A stretch of 64,000 nucleotides of DNA from NCBI GenBank assembly GCA_009103225.1, contig RHPI01000008.1:530211-594210 (forward strand), written 5' to 3'. The translations under genes and the position numbers were made by a program. Positions 43,570 to 52,151 of the stretch are shown here, one piece after another; the stretch's first letter is position 1, and every line of letters begins with the position of its first letter. Below the pieces are notes generated by a model. It was not told the DNA's origin, did no database searches, and saw nothing but the letters and a program-made list of their open reading frames with translations. Source of the stretch: Chlorokybus atmophyticus. Its lineage: Eukaryota > Streptophyta > Chlorokybophyceae > Chlorokybales > Chlorokybaceae.

Positions 43570-44300
43570 CGTGCATTGATCACAAAGCTCACCATCATGC
43601 AATGATTATCTACCACCGGGGTCTACCTGTACTAGCCACGTAGCTATTGCAACTACTGCCTTCAACCCCCATCAGACATACATGCGTGTGCTCATTACCT
43701 GCACGCGTGTGCAGTCAGTTGGTCTTGCAGTTCTTCGCAGCAGCAGCCAGGAGCATGCGCAGCAGACGAACTCCCACTCCCCCTCTCTCTCCCGTTCTCC
43801 TTCATTCACAGCCTCACTCCCGCCATTCCCACGCCCCTCAGCCCCGCCCCTCCGCCCCGCTCTTGCGCCCTGCCCTGTCGGCAGTGGTGCTGTCGTACTT
43901 GCAGCTGCTGTATGTGCCGGTTAGGCGCTGCCAGTGGGGTTAGGTGGTGGGGTTGGCCTATCGTCGCCGTAGCATGGGCAAGCTGCACTACCAACAGCCT
44001 GCTCCCCATGCATGTGTGACGTCCTTCAGTCCTTGTGCAGTATGCATCTGTCGCCGCAGCTTCTTCACCACTGTCATGTACAGTAGCTTTGGTGGTGTAC
44101 AGTACACATACGCATCACTTCGTCCCAGCCTTTGCCGCAACTACGCCAGCAGCTTCTTTATCGGGTAGCCATCGCTTTGCATGGCCGCCAGCAGTTCCGC
44201 CATAGCCGCCACGAAGTGGGCCTTGTACGTACACACGCGGACAAAGCGTGCGTACTGCGAGACGATGACGCCTTAATTTTGTGGTGGACGGCGTGTTTGA
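43570..44300 (+). repeat. Dispersed repeat copy 1 (CACCGGG core plus pyrimidine tract)
   Basis: Ordered blocks: CTACCACCGGGGTCTACC (near 43610), ACTACTGCCTTCAACCCC, a CTCCCACTCCCCCTCTC tract (43765-43870), GCCCTGCCCTGTCGGCAG, GGTTAGG, GGTGGGGTTGG, ACCAACAGCCTGCTCCCC (43990-44010), GCATCTGTCGC and CATGTACAGTAGC. The same blocks occur in the same order in copy 2 (44.85-45.53 kb). No coding capacity. Probably a non-autonomous transposable element. Confidence 0.7.
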
Positions 44301-44849
44301 GGTCGGCAGCGGTGCTCTGTGGCGTGGTATGGCGTGCTAGGCTGGCGACTGCTGATTGCTGTACATATCGCATCAGCAATTAACGTGGTGATGATGCATC
44401 AACAATACGTTCATGCATCAACATATTGCACCAACAATCTGCTGCCCAGCTGCTCGCTTGTTTTGTGCAGCGATCAACAACTGTGGCAGTGGCTTCGGCT
44501 GTAGTGGTTGAGTCGGCCGTGCACGCAACCAGGGCTGCAAGTAAGCGATTCAGTACAGTGCACGCCCCCCTGACCCCGCTCCCCCACCAAACGGGGGGTA
44601 TATTATACATGTGACGTACGAAGTATGTCCACTATACGTTATGCACGTTTGCATGGATGCACTGTGGATGTAGCACGTTGGTGCTGTTTATAGCAACTGA
44701 CTTGTTTGTTCTGCTTCAACATCCGTCATCAAGTAAGGCCGGCTGCACACGCCATGTACATGTGTACGGGGTGCTGTATCATACATGTTCAAGGCGTATA
44801 ATATAGTATGCAAGGATTGTGGCATGCATGAGAATGTAGCAAACATGCA
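44301..44849. other. Spacer between two repeat copies
   Basis: Nothing gene-like. Notable only for a short poly-G/poly-C pair at 44570-44596 that could fold on itself (CCCCGCTCCCCC ... CGGGGGG). Confidence 0.4.
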
Positions 44850-45535
44850 TGCAGTCCGCACACTACACCATCGCACTCTTATATTCACCACCGGGATGTC
44901 CAAGTTCACTACTTATCTACCTTGACTACTGCCCATACCCCGTGCAACACACATGCATGCACGTGTATTTACCTGTACAACACGACCAGGGCAGCGTTAA
45001 CAACGGTAGTCAGCAGATGTAGCGGTGCAGCAGTGGCAATGCAGTCAGCAGGCAGCCCATGAGTTCCCTTCCCCTCCCTCTCCCTTCCTCCTTCCCCTAT
45101 GTCTCCCTCTCTCTCTTCCTCCCCCTCCTGCTCCTCTCCCTCCTCCGCCTCTATCTCCCTCCGCTCCTCCTTCTCTTCTCTTCGGCCGCAGTCGCTGCGA
45201 CTCGCAATCCTCGGCGCTGCTGATGTGGCAGGGCCCCTCTCCCCGCCCCTCTGCCCTGTCTCCCTCTGGCACACGCATGCAGGGCGACTGCTAGCACTGT
45301 CAGCCCTGCGTTGCGCAGTGTCGCTGTTGACGGTTAGGTGTCGGTGGTGGGGTTGGGTGGTGGGGTTGGTGTCCTCCTTCGTTCGCACGGGCACGCTGTG
45401 TTACCAACAGCCTGCTCCCCATGCAGTGCATCTGTCGCTCATCACCGGTAGTGCTGCTGCAAGTACTTGACCACCATCATGTAGAGCAGCATTGGTGCTG
45501 TGCAGTAGACGTATGCATCTGTCTTTGACATTCTT
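44850..45535 (+). repeat. Dispersed repeat copy 2
   Basis: Same block order as copy 1: TTCACCACCGGGATG (44884), CTACCTTGACTACTGCCC, CATGCATGCACGTG, TACCTGTACAACACGACC (44970), a strongly pyrimidine-only stretch at 45060-45190, GGCAGGGCCCCTCTCC, ACGGTTAGGTG, GGTGGGGTTGGGTGG (45345-45370), CGCACGGGCACGCTG, ACCAACAGCCTGCTCCCC (45402-45420), GCATCTGTCGCTC and CATGTAGAGCAGC. The pyrimidine tract is a mirror-type sequence that could adopt triplex structure. Confidence 0.75.
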
Positions 45536-46255
45536 TGTCGCAGCGTCGCGTTTGCATGCGCACTCAGTTGGTACACATGCACATTCACATGCACAGCAGC
45601 CGCTCACCACAGCCATCATCACATTCAAGTTACCACCGCCAGGCTATATGCTCTGTCAACTCAACCTATCTACCCCGCATGCCCCTCAACAGCAAGAACT
45701 CACTGTAATACCTGCACAGCGGCTGTGGTCCGGCCAGCCCTTGTAGCGGCAACAAAAACAGTGGTGCACTCGACGGACTCCTCCACCCCCGCTCCCACCC
45801 CCACCGTCACCAATTCGACGGCACGCCTGTGTACATTTATTAGTGGATATGCGTATTGAGTAAGGCAACGGCAAGGCTCCAAACCAGCATGACAACATCT
45901 GCTCAAAGACGCTCAATGTAGTTGCCACAGTCCTGCGGGTGTGATGTACAGTTGCAATGAGGAGTGCCTTGCGCACAATTAACTCACGGACATCAGTAAT
46001 GTTAGCCAACAGTCTACATGACATTGAAACAAGGAAGACAAGCATGCAACTGCGGGTTGTTGTGCCTACCAAGCCACATCAGACGATTAACATGATATAA
46101 CTACCACAACATTACATACACTGGAAGCTGACACACAGTGAATAGAATGTGTTCACCCATGAGTGCAATGCATGTCGCTTGTATGTCTCGGCACACGATG
46201 CATGCCGCCATAGTAGCACACCCCTTTAGTACACAATCAGCTATCTGAGGTGTTA
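45536..46255. other. Repeat-rich spacer
   Basis: Contains another head-like fragment of the same repeat (AAGTTACCACCGCCAGG near 45627, CAACCTATCTACCCCGCATG). The segment near 46195-46230 resembles 26505-26540. No gene seen. Confidence 0.4.
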
Positions 46256-46735
46256 CTACTTTAGCCCTGTGAGATACATCAGGCTCACGTCAACCGTTTC
46301 AAACGGTTTGGCAAAGTACACCATGGCTTCTCGGAAGGCCTTTGAGGTGTCCGTCAAGGCCTTGCGCTGACTCATAAGAGTCTCTTGAAGGCCATGGCGG
46401 CTGTCATTGAGACCAGAGCGCTTCCCAATTAGGTCATCCACTTGTTCTTTGAGCGCAACGATCTTAGATCGTTGGGCAGTGCCCATCGACCTTGGGCACC
46501 CGATAACGGTTTCGTCGCAAATCTTACTCGATGACTGACTAAGGACTGAAGGCCTGACGGGTGCCTGAGCCTGCCTGAGCCTGCCTGAAATGTTACTTTT
46601 GGACGGTTGGGTTTGCCGTTGGCTTGAGTGGACTGACGCAGACGGCCGCGGGCCGAAAGTGGTTGTCAGTGGCACTGACCGGCCGAGAGCTGTCAACCAG
46701 TTACCCTTTGGCCGATGTGCACAAATGGCCGTCAC
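46256..46735 (-). CDS. Hypothetical single-exon protein with a coiled-coil-like C-terminal half
   Basis: An uninterrupted 159-codon frame, unusual in this intron-rich DNA. The N-terminal half is basic and Ser/Pro/Gln-rich. The C-terminal half (AQRSKIVALKEQVDDLIGKR, SQRKALTDTSKAFREAMVYF) has heptad-like hydrophobic spacing. There are tandem GCCTGAGCCT units at 46563-46586. No family recognised. Its position among repeats and lack of introns suggest a mobile-element-derived frame, perhaps the DNA-binding or linker part of a lost element. It may not be expressed. Confidence 0.35.
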   Translation of the reverse strand: MTAICAHRPKGNWLTALGRSVPLTTTFGPRPSASVHSSQRQTQPSKSNISGRLRQAQAPVRPSVLSQSSSKICDETVIGCPRSMGTAQRSKIVALKEQVDDLIGKRSGLNDSRHGLQETLMSQRKALTDTSKAFREAMVYFAKPFETVDVSLMYLTGLK

Positions 46736-47092
46736 GGTCCATAACTATCGGCTAACGGTTAGCCGGTAGTTACGGACAGCTGACAGCAATAGCCGGCAGT
46801 TTCTTTGCCGTTACACTGCTGTTAATATGTGACCCTTACCGTTTGACAAAAGTTGGCAATTCTTGCCGTAAGCCAACAGCAACATGCCATGCAGCTTGCA
46901 CAAACCTTGGACTGATTGTTTGGTGTTGCAACTATAAGCCCACAATATATACAATGTACCGGCAGTGGTGAAAGTATGTCCACTTGCAACTGAGCAGCCG
47001 ACTTGCGCATGAAACTACCCTATAACATTGAGTCTAGCTGTCGCACTCATGCGCAGTTTGTCAACCCGTGGTGCCTGCCTCAGAACTTCTCC
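46736..47092. other. Spacer with overlapping TTAGCCG/CGGCTAA words
   Basis: 46740-46800 contains self-complementary words (ATCGGCTAACGGTTAGCCGGTAG) that can fold into a small hairpin. No gene. Confidence 0.4.
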
Positions 47093-47536
47093 TCAAACCC
47101 CCTCCTCCTGTTCCTCTTCCGACAAGTCTTCTGCTTCAACATCGGAGTCATCTTCATCTGCTGCCTCGCTCGCTAACAGTACAGCGGCTATTTCGTCCTT
47201 CAGCTTGAATGTCAGCGCCTCGCCGTGCACGCGCATGCACTTGATGGTCGCTTTAAGAGTGACCACCTGCATTTGGTAATGCTGTAAGAGTGGCGTGCTG
47301 CCAGAGGACTAGCCCATCAGCATACACATGCTTACCTCGTCTTCCGCTTTGTTGCACTCCGCCAGGCAAACAGTCAGCCTGCCGCGCTGCTCTCGGTTTA
47401 CTCTGACCAACATGGCAATCTGCAAGCATACTGCTTAATTGCCGCTGGAAACATTAAACTAGGTCATGGATGACCCGTTCGTGGTACTCCGCAGCTTCTC
47501 TTTTGCGGCTTGTGAGCTCCCGCAAGTAGAAATAGG
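47093..47536 (-). CDS. Coiled-coil protein with acidic C-terminus, 3' exons of an unrecognised gene
   Basis: Three exons join in frame on the minus strand: 47536-47460 (YFYLRELTSRKREAAEYHER), 47419-47336 (IAMLVRVNREQRGRLTVCLA, ECNKAEDE) and 47266-47093 (VVTLKATIKCMRVHGEALTF, KLKDEIAAVLLASEA, then a Ser/Asp/Glu tail ending EEEQEEGV). The first exon starts in phase, so at least one more exon must lie upstream, beyond 47540. That region contains tandem GAGGCTGTGCATG-like units (47580-47660), presumably intronic. The helical, charged, acidic-tailed character fits a structural or scaffold protein. I do not recognise the family. Confidence 0.55.
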
Positions 47537-47539
47537 CTG

Positions 47540-48090
47540 TGCATTTGCGAGACTGGCCATGCTGTTCATGTGCATGACACTAGAGGCTGTGCATGAGGGT
47601 GTGCATGTGGTATTGACAGTGTATGTCATGTGCAAGATACTTGAGGCTGTGCATGTGCAAGATAAAAGAACCCTAGCATGTGGCATTGTCAGTGCATCGT
47701 AACCCACCTTGGTTATGCCAGTCTGTTTGGTCCCTTAAATCATGTCGCCGTGGTCGCAGCTGCTGGTGGGTCGGATGTTCTTAGAGGCAGTATCGTGGTG
47801 TGCCTTTGCCCACTCGAAGGGGGAGCCCCGTAAGATATCGCCCGAGTCACTGTTGTCATGGGCTGTGCCCTTGGTAGGCATGGTGGGGGTTTAACACCAA
47901 GGACACCCCTCCGGCACCCTGCCCGCCCTGTGCGAACATGAAATTCATCCCGGACCTCGACCACAATGCCCACTACGCCCCTGGCAGTGCCGCCAACGAT
48001 CCACCAAACGCCACATACCCTCGGCATCACGCCCCTGTAAGGGCATAGCTTGGCGGAGCTATCAATGGTGTTTTCATGCGCAGGGACTGG
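47540..48090. other. Spacer with tandem units and a segment repeated at the assembly gap
   Basis: 47575-47660 has three diverged GAGGCTGTGCATG units. 47924-47968 (starting CCTGCCCGCCCTGTGCGAAC) is identical over about 45 bp to 55162-55208, directly left of the N run. No supported gene. Confidence 0.5.
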
Positions 48091-48136
48091 CATTGCCAGC
48101 ACTTGTCAATGGTACGAACTGCCATTGCCACTGTAC

Positions 48137-48265
48137 AAAGGTACCATTTGTATGGTACCTTTTGGCAAAGGCATTCTCGTACTATTGAAATGGCTCAATC
48201 AGGATATGTATGCAAAGACTTACTTGGGACGTGCAATGGCTCGATCGTACCATAATAATGGTACG
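48137..48265. repeat. Paired hairpins with the same stem core, upstream of the transposase remnant
   Basis: Hairpin 1: arms 48137-48147 and 48152-48162 (AAAGGTACCAT / ATGGTACCTTT, 4-base loop). Hairpin 2: arms 48246-48253 and 48258-48265 (CGTACCAT / ATGGTACG, 4-base loop). Both stems share GTACCAT. They may be subterminal repeats of the element whose transposase remnant follows. Confidence 0.7.
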
Positions 48266-48311
48266 ACGGAGCCAGTGAATGGCGGCCAAGTTTTCCGCCT
48301 CTGGCATGCAA

Positions 48312-48342
48312 GGGTAGCGGTGGCGGTGGCGGTGGCGGCGGG
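48312..48342. repeat. (GGTGGC)n microsatellite
   Basis: About four units of GCGGTGGC-type hexamers in tandem, just left of the zinc-finger exon of the transposase remnant. Confidence 0.7.
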
Positions 48343-48399
48343 TGTGCGTGTTGCTGGATATGATGCAGCTTACATTGGCGACACATGTGTCGACGTCAG

Positions 48400-49470
48400 T
48401 AGTGAGATATGGGGGTCCTTTGTCCGTGTTGCCACATGCGCTTCGCCACAAGCAGCTCGGTCCACATGCACATTGTTAGCAGCAGGGTGTGCAAGCAAAT
48501 CAAGCTGTATGTCGGCCAGCGTTCATTACAGTACGATGCGGGTCATGTTGAACCGGGGTGTTCGATCCAAGATGCGCACATGCTTGATGCTGAAGGATTC
48601 CTCCAAGAGACACACGCACAGCAGCAATAGGAGGAGGAGGAAGTGAACGAGGGCTTTCGATGTGTGCGTGTGCCTAAGAAACCTGTAGCACGCCAACACG
48701 GAAGTGGAGGCATCTTTTTGCACGCGTCGGAATTCAGGTGGTATGGCTCGGAGCATGCTCTTGCAGTGGCATTCGTGCATTGCAACAACGGCCAAGGCCT
48801 GTCGGCCTCCGACATGGGGCGGATCATTAAGTACATCCGAAATGCACACTTGCTGACGGAAGAGCTCCAGTGGGAGAACGGTGTGCATGTGGCCAGCTAC
48901 CTCCGGACCACGATTGCTTTCTCTGAGTCTGAGATGTGTTCACAGTGTGCGGTGCATATACTTCAACTATCAGAGCCATGTCACATATGCACATGCGAGT
49001 GTGCTGCCATATCAGAACTACGTGACGGCTGACCTGCGCAAGCCTGGAGACCTTGAGGATCAGGACATCAGCGTCACATATATGCCGGCCAAGGTCTGTG
49101 AAATGCAGTACCTGATGCAGTATCGATGCAGTATCTATTGTGAGGCCAGCATGCCTGTTAATGCTCTTGGTTGGAGCAGGTATGGCTCGCGCGGTTGTAT
49201 GGCAATCCACATGCCGCTAATGGCTTCAATCTCCAGTACGGTGGTGACGAGCACAGCTTTGGCCATCCTTCCACGGGCGATTGGTGGAAGGATGTGGAGG
49301 TGGACTTGATGAGGGAGGTGGGGGAAGCGTCCTACTTGGCGCCTGCCATTCTGTACAGTGACAAGACCACACTGGACAGCGCGGGCAAGCGCTCTGGCTA
49401 CCCTCTGATGGCATCGCTTGCCAATTACAGTTGGGACATGTATGCTAGCAACATGTCCCAAGCGACATTG
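48400..49470 (+). mobile_element. Degraded Plavaka-like (CACTA-type) transposase fragment
   Basis: Several collinear pieces in shifting frames. Near 48420 there is a C2H2-type finger, CPCCHMRFATSSSVHMHIVS, followed by a Cys. At 48740-48900 comes SEFRWYGSEHALAVAFV, then LSASDMGRIIKYIRN. At 49175-49440: ARLYGNPHAANGFNLQYGG, GDWWKDVEVDLMREVGEASY, LAPAILYSDKTTLDSAGKR and YPLMASLANYSWDMYASN. An N-terminal finger, then the DWW block, then the APxxLYSDKT...GYPL block is the order in Plavaka-family transposases known mainly from fungi and algae. Frame changes and missing sequence show it is decayed. The homology stops abruptly near 49470, where a minus-oriented dispersed repeat begins, which suggests interruption by insertion. 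No intact element ends are identified. Confidence 0.68.
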
Positions 49471-49494
49471 CACAATGCAGTGCTGCCGGTCGCA

Positions 49495-50115
49495 CTGCAT
49501 GCGTGTAGCAGAGAGGGGCGGGGCAGAGGGGCCCTGCCACATTAGCAGCTGCAAGGGTTGCAGTCAAGGCGACGGCAACCGAAGAGAAGGAGGAGGAGAG
49601 GGAGACGGAGGAGGGAGAGAGAGAGGGGAGGAGGGACGGAGGGAGAGGGCGGGGGAGGGGGACACGTGGGCATGCTGCATGCTGCGTTAAAACTGCTGCA
49701 CCGCTACAGCGAGTGACAACCGTTATTGACGCTGCTGTCGTCGTGTTGTACAGGTAACTATGGATTGTGTGCGTTGGTTGCATGGCATGCATGACTGACG
49801 GGGTGGTAGCGGTAGTGGTGATAGGTGTAGAGATAGGATAGTGTGACGGGTGATAAAATAGCCCAGTGGTGTTCTATTGACTGAGTGATGTTGTGTGCGA
49901 TGCGTGTGTTGTGCATGTGGTGCATGTCGTGCATGTGGTACAATATATATAGGATGCAGAGATTGTGGCATGTATCACAATGTGAGGCATGCATTGCACA
50001 CCACACACAACAGCACACAACACTTACATTCACCACCGGGTGCTCTTCCTACTTACTACCTACCTAACTTCACTACTAGCTCAAACCCCGTTAGACAAGC
50101 ATGCATGCACGCGCA
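49495..50115 (-). repeat. Dispersed repeat copy 3 (minus) plus head-like fragment (plus)
   Basis: 49495-49765 is, in reverse, the same repeat as 44.97-45.25 kb: TACCTGTACAACACGACG, AACGGTTGTCACTCGC, TAGCGGTGCAGCAG, a purine tract on the plus strand (49590-49660, pyrimidine on minus) and GGGGCCCTGCC. 50030-50110 carries the head segment in plus orientation (CACCACCGGGTGCTC, CTACCTACCTAACTTCACTA, CATGCATGCACGCGCATCACC). The copy truncates the transposase remnant on its left. Confidence 0.7.
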
Positions 50116-50600
50116 TCACCTGCACCACGGCCGTTGGTGTGCATGTGTGTGGGCATGCGTTGCACGCAGTCAATCCCCTCCCTGGGGTCCATGCAGTGAC
50201 TGACATCGTCATCCAAATCAACTTCAAGAACGCCATTTGCAGTCCCTGCCTCCATCAGCCGTGCAACTTCTCCCACAACTGCTGTGCAGCTCATTAGGAG
50301 CATGATGAGATGCAATCAGACCAGCCACTCGTTTGCCGTGCAAAAGCTAATTTATTCACTAAATTGAGAGACGCTGCCACATATGGACCTGTGGTCAGCT
50401 GTGTCCAAACGCTAGCCAAGCCCGCAACCACCTTATTGACTAACGCACTCACACCTTCTCTGCCATGTACTTGACGCAAAGTTATTTACAGCGCATCAAG
50501 CATGACAACACTAACATTCCCAGCACAGTGCACTCATCTCTGTACATAGTTGACACCGCCTACCACCGAAGTACACAAGCCGCAGCACTGCCAGGTTTGT
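50116..50600. other. Spacer downstream of the small membrane protein gene
   Basis: Probable 3' UTR plus intergenic DNA. No additional gene or RNA recognised. Confidence 0.4.
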
Positions 50601-51253
50601 TCAACTTGACTTGGCATGCTCGCCCGCAGACGACTCCGCCACGGTGCCTCCACCTTGCTCACCACCCGCAACCGTTTTCTCGAGCTTCCCGCGTATGGTG
50701 TGGTCATGGATTGTCGCCAAGATCACAGCTGCAAATTAGGGTTAGTGTGCAGGTGCAGAGATCGAGGTTAACAATGGCATGTGCTGCATGGAAAGCAGCT
50801 AAACTCAACAGCTGATCAACAGAGACATGTGAGCATGCATTAGTGACATGCATCGCTTCAGTGTGGTATCAGCTATACCCAAACGGAAAAAGAAGGTTGC
50901 TTGCACAAGCGCAGCACTTGAATGCTAACTTGACCCGAGACAGTTCGTGATAAGATGGCAATTTGCTTGCAAAGCTCTCATGCAAGATTTCGCCAAGCCA
51001 GACATGCTGCGCAAGTGCTGCGAGCCATCAACCCACAACACATACCTGAGACTGCGAATATCGCGGCGATGGCGATGATAGCGACAATGGTGACAAGCGA
51101 GGTGAAGATGACAAATCTGATGCGGAAGAGCGCCAGGGACGCCACGACTGCAATCGCAATTGTCGAAAAGATTGTCGCCGCCGTGATCTTCCCGGTGATG
51201 CCATGCCCTACGGGCAGCGGAGGTACAGGTGATGACTGTTGTGGAGGAGCCAT
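50601..51253 (-). CDS. Small hypothetical membrane protein, two hydrophobic helices
   Basis: Two exons, minus strand: 51253-51046 and 50728-50601; 336 nt, 111 residues. The N-terminus is Pro/Gln-rich (MAPPQQSSPVPPLPVGHG). Two adjacent hydrophobic helices follow (ATIFSTIAIAVVASLALF and FVIFTSLVTIVAIIAIAAIF) with a short basic turn between. The C-terminus is polar and Gly/Ser-rich (TIRGKLEKTVAGGE..., ending EHAKSS). A hairpin membrane protein of unknown function; the location cannot be told. The junction falls inside the alanine codon that starts exon 2 and keeps frame to a stop. It shares a divergent 0.9-kb spacer with POLD2. Confidence 0.62.
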
Positions 51254-52151
51254 TCTCTTGCAGCGTTGAGGCTTGCAAAATCTGCACACAGAACCTTCTC
51301 AGCATGCAAGCCCAACGGAACCAGTGCATTGATGTGGTGGACAGGTAAACTGCAAAATCCCCGTCATGACAACCACAAAGCAGGGCAAAACAACGCACAG
51401 CCGAAGCAAGGCAGCAGAGATGGAAGGTTGTCATGCACGACAAGTGATCATGCTGGAGAAGGAAAGCAAACCTCAGCCATAGGGTATAGGCCAACAAGAG
51501 CGTTGCATGCAGCAAGCTGCATGGTTTGAACGATTTGCTGGAAGAAGTCTGTCATCTGCCTTTTTACTTAGCACCATGCAGCTTCCCGCAAGAAGTCAAC
51601 ATGCACACCTAGCCGTCTAACCTTTAAGCAATGTGTAAGAGACGCCTGCACAGCCCATCAAACCCTGAACGAAAGCGCAAGCCACTGCCAAACTCGGACG
51701 GACCAAGCCAGGGTCGCATGGCCCTAACTACCTTTTTCGGGCAAGGCATAGATTCAGCAGTCAAGCTGTCACTACAGAAAGCTCGACTAAGTTCCTCACA
51801 TGCACACAGGCAGCTGTTGCCATGGCAGGCACACCACGCCCACTGCGAGCAGCTTGCAACAACTTTCCCCGCTAGCCAACAGTACACGTACCTTGCGTGA
51901 CACGACAGGCGCAAGCACGCCCGAAGGTACAAACCTCCCTCCTCCGCCTCCTCCTCCGCCGCCGCCGCCCGCTTCACGCAACTACGCCTCACCCACAGCC
52001 TGTGACTGACAGGTCTAGAGAATAAGCTTTCGTTAGGCTTGCGGTTTCCCGCGCTTTGCTTGCGGAGCTAGCTTCTTGCTGCACCCGTGGCAGGCGGCGG
52101 CGAGGCGCACGAAGCAGGAGGGTCGGAGAGTGTCTCTCTGCCGTTTGCAAC
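51254..52151. promoter_or_regulatory. Divergent spacer, small membrane protein / POLD2
   Basis: Head-to-head intergenic region. It contains a pyrimidine/CCG run at 51940-51975 (CCTCCGCCTCCTCC, GCCGCCGCC). No gene seen. Presumably holds both promoters. Confidence 0.4.

Noticed and set aside
43570-50115. Repeat blocks considered as a CRISPR or other spaced array
   Set aside because: Copies are hundreds of bases long, diverged, in both orientations and not regularly spaced; this is a eukaryotic dispersed repeat.
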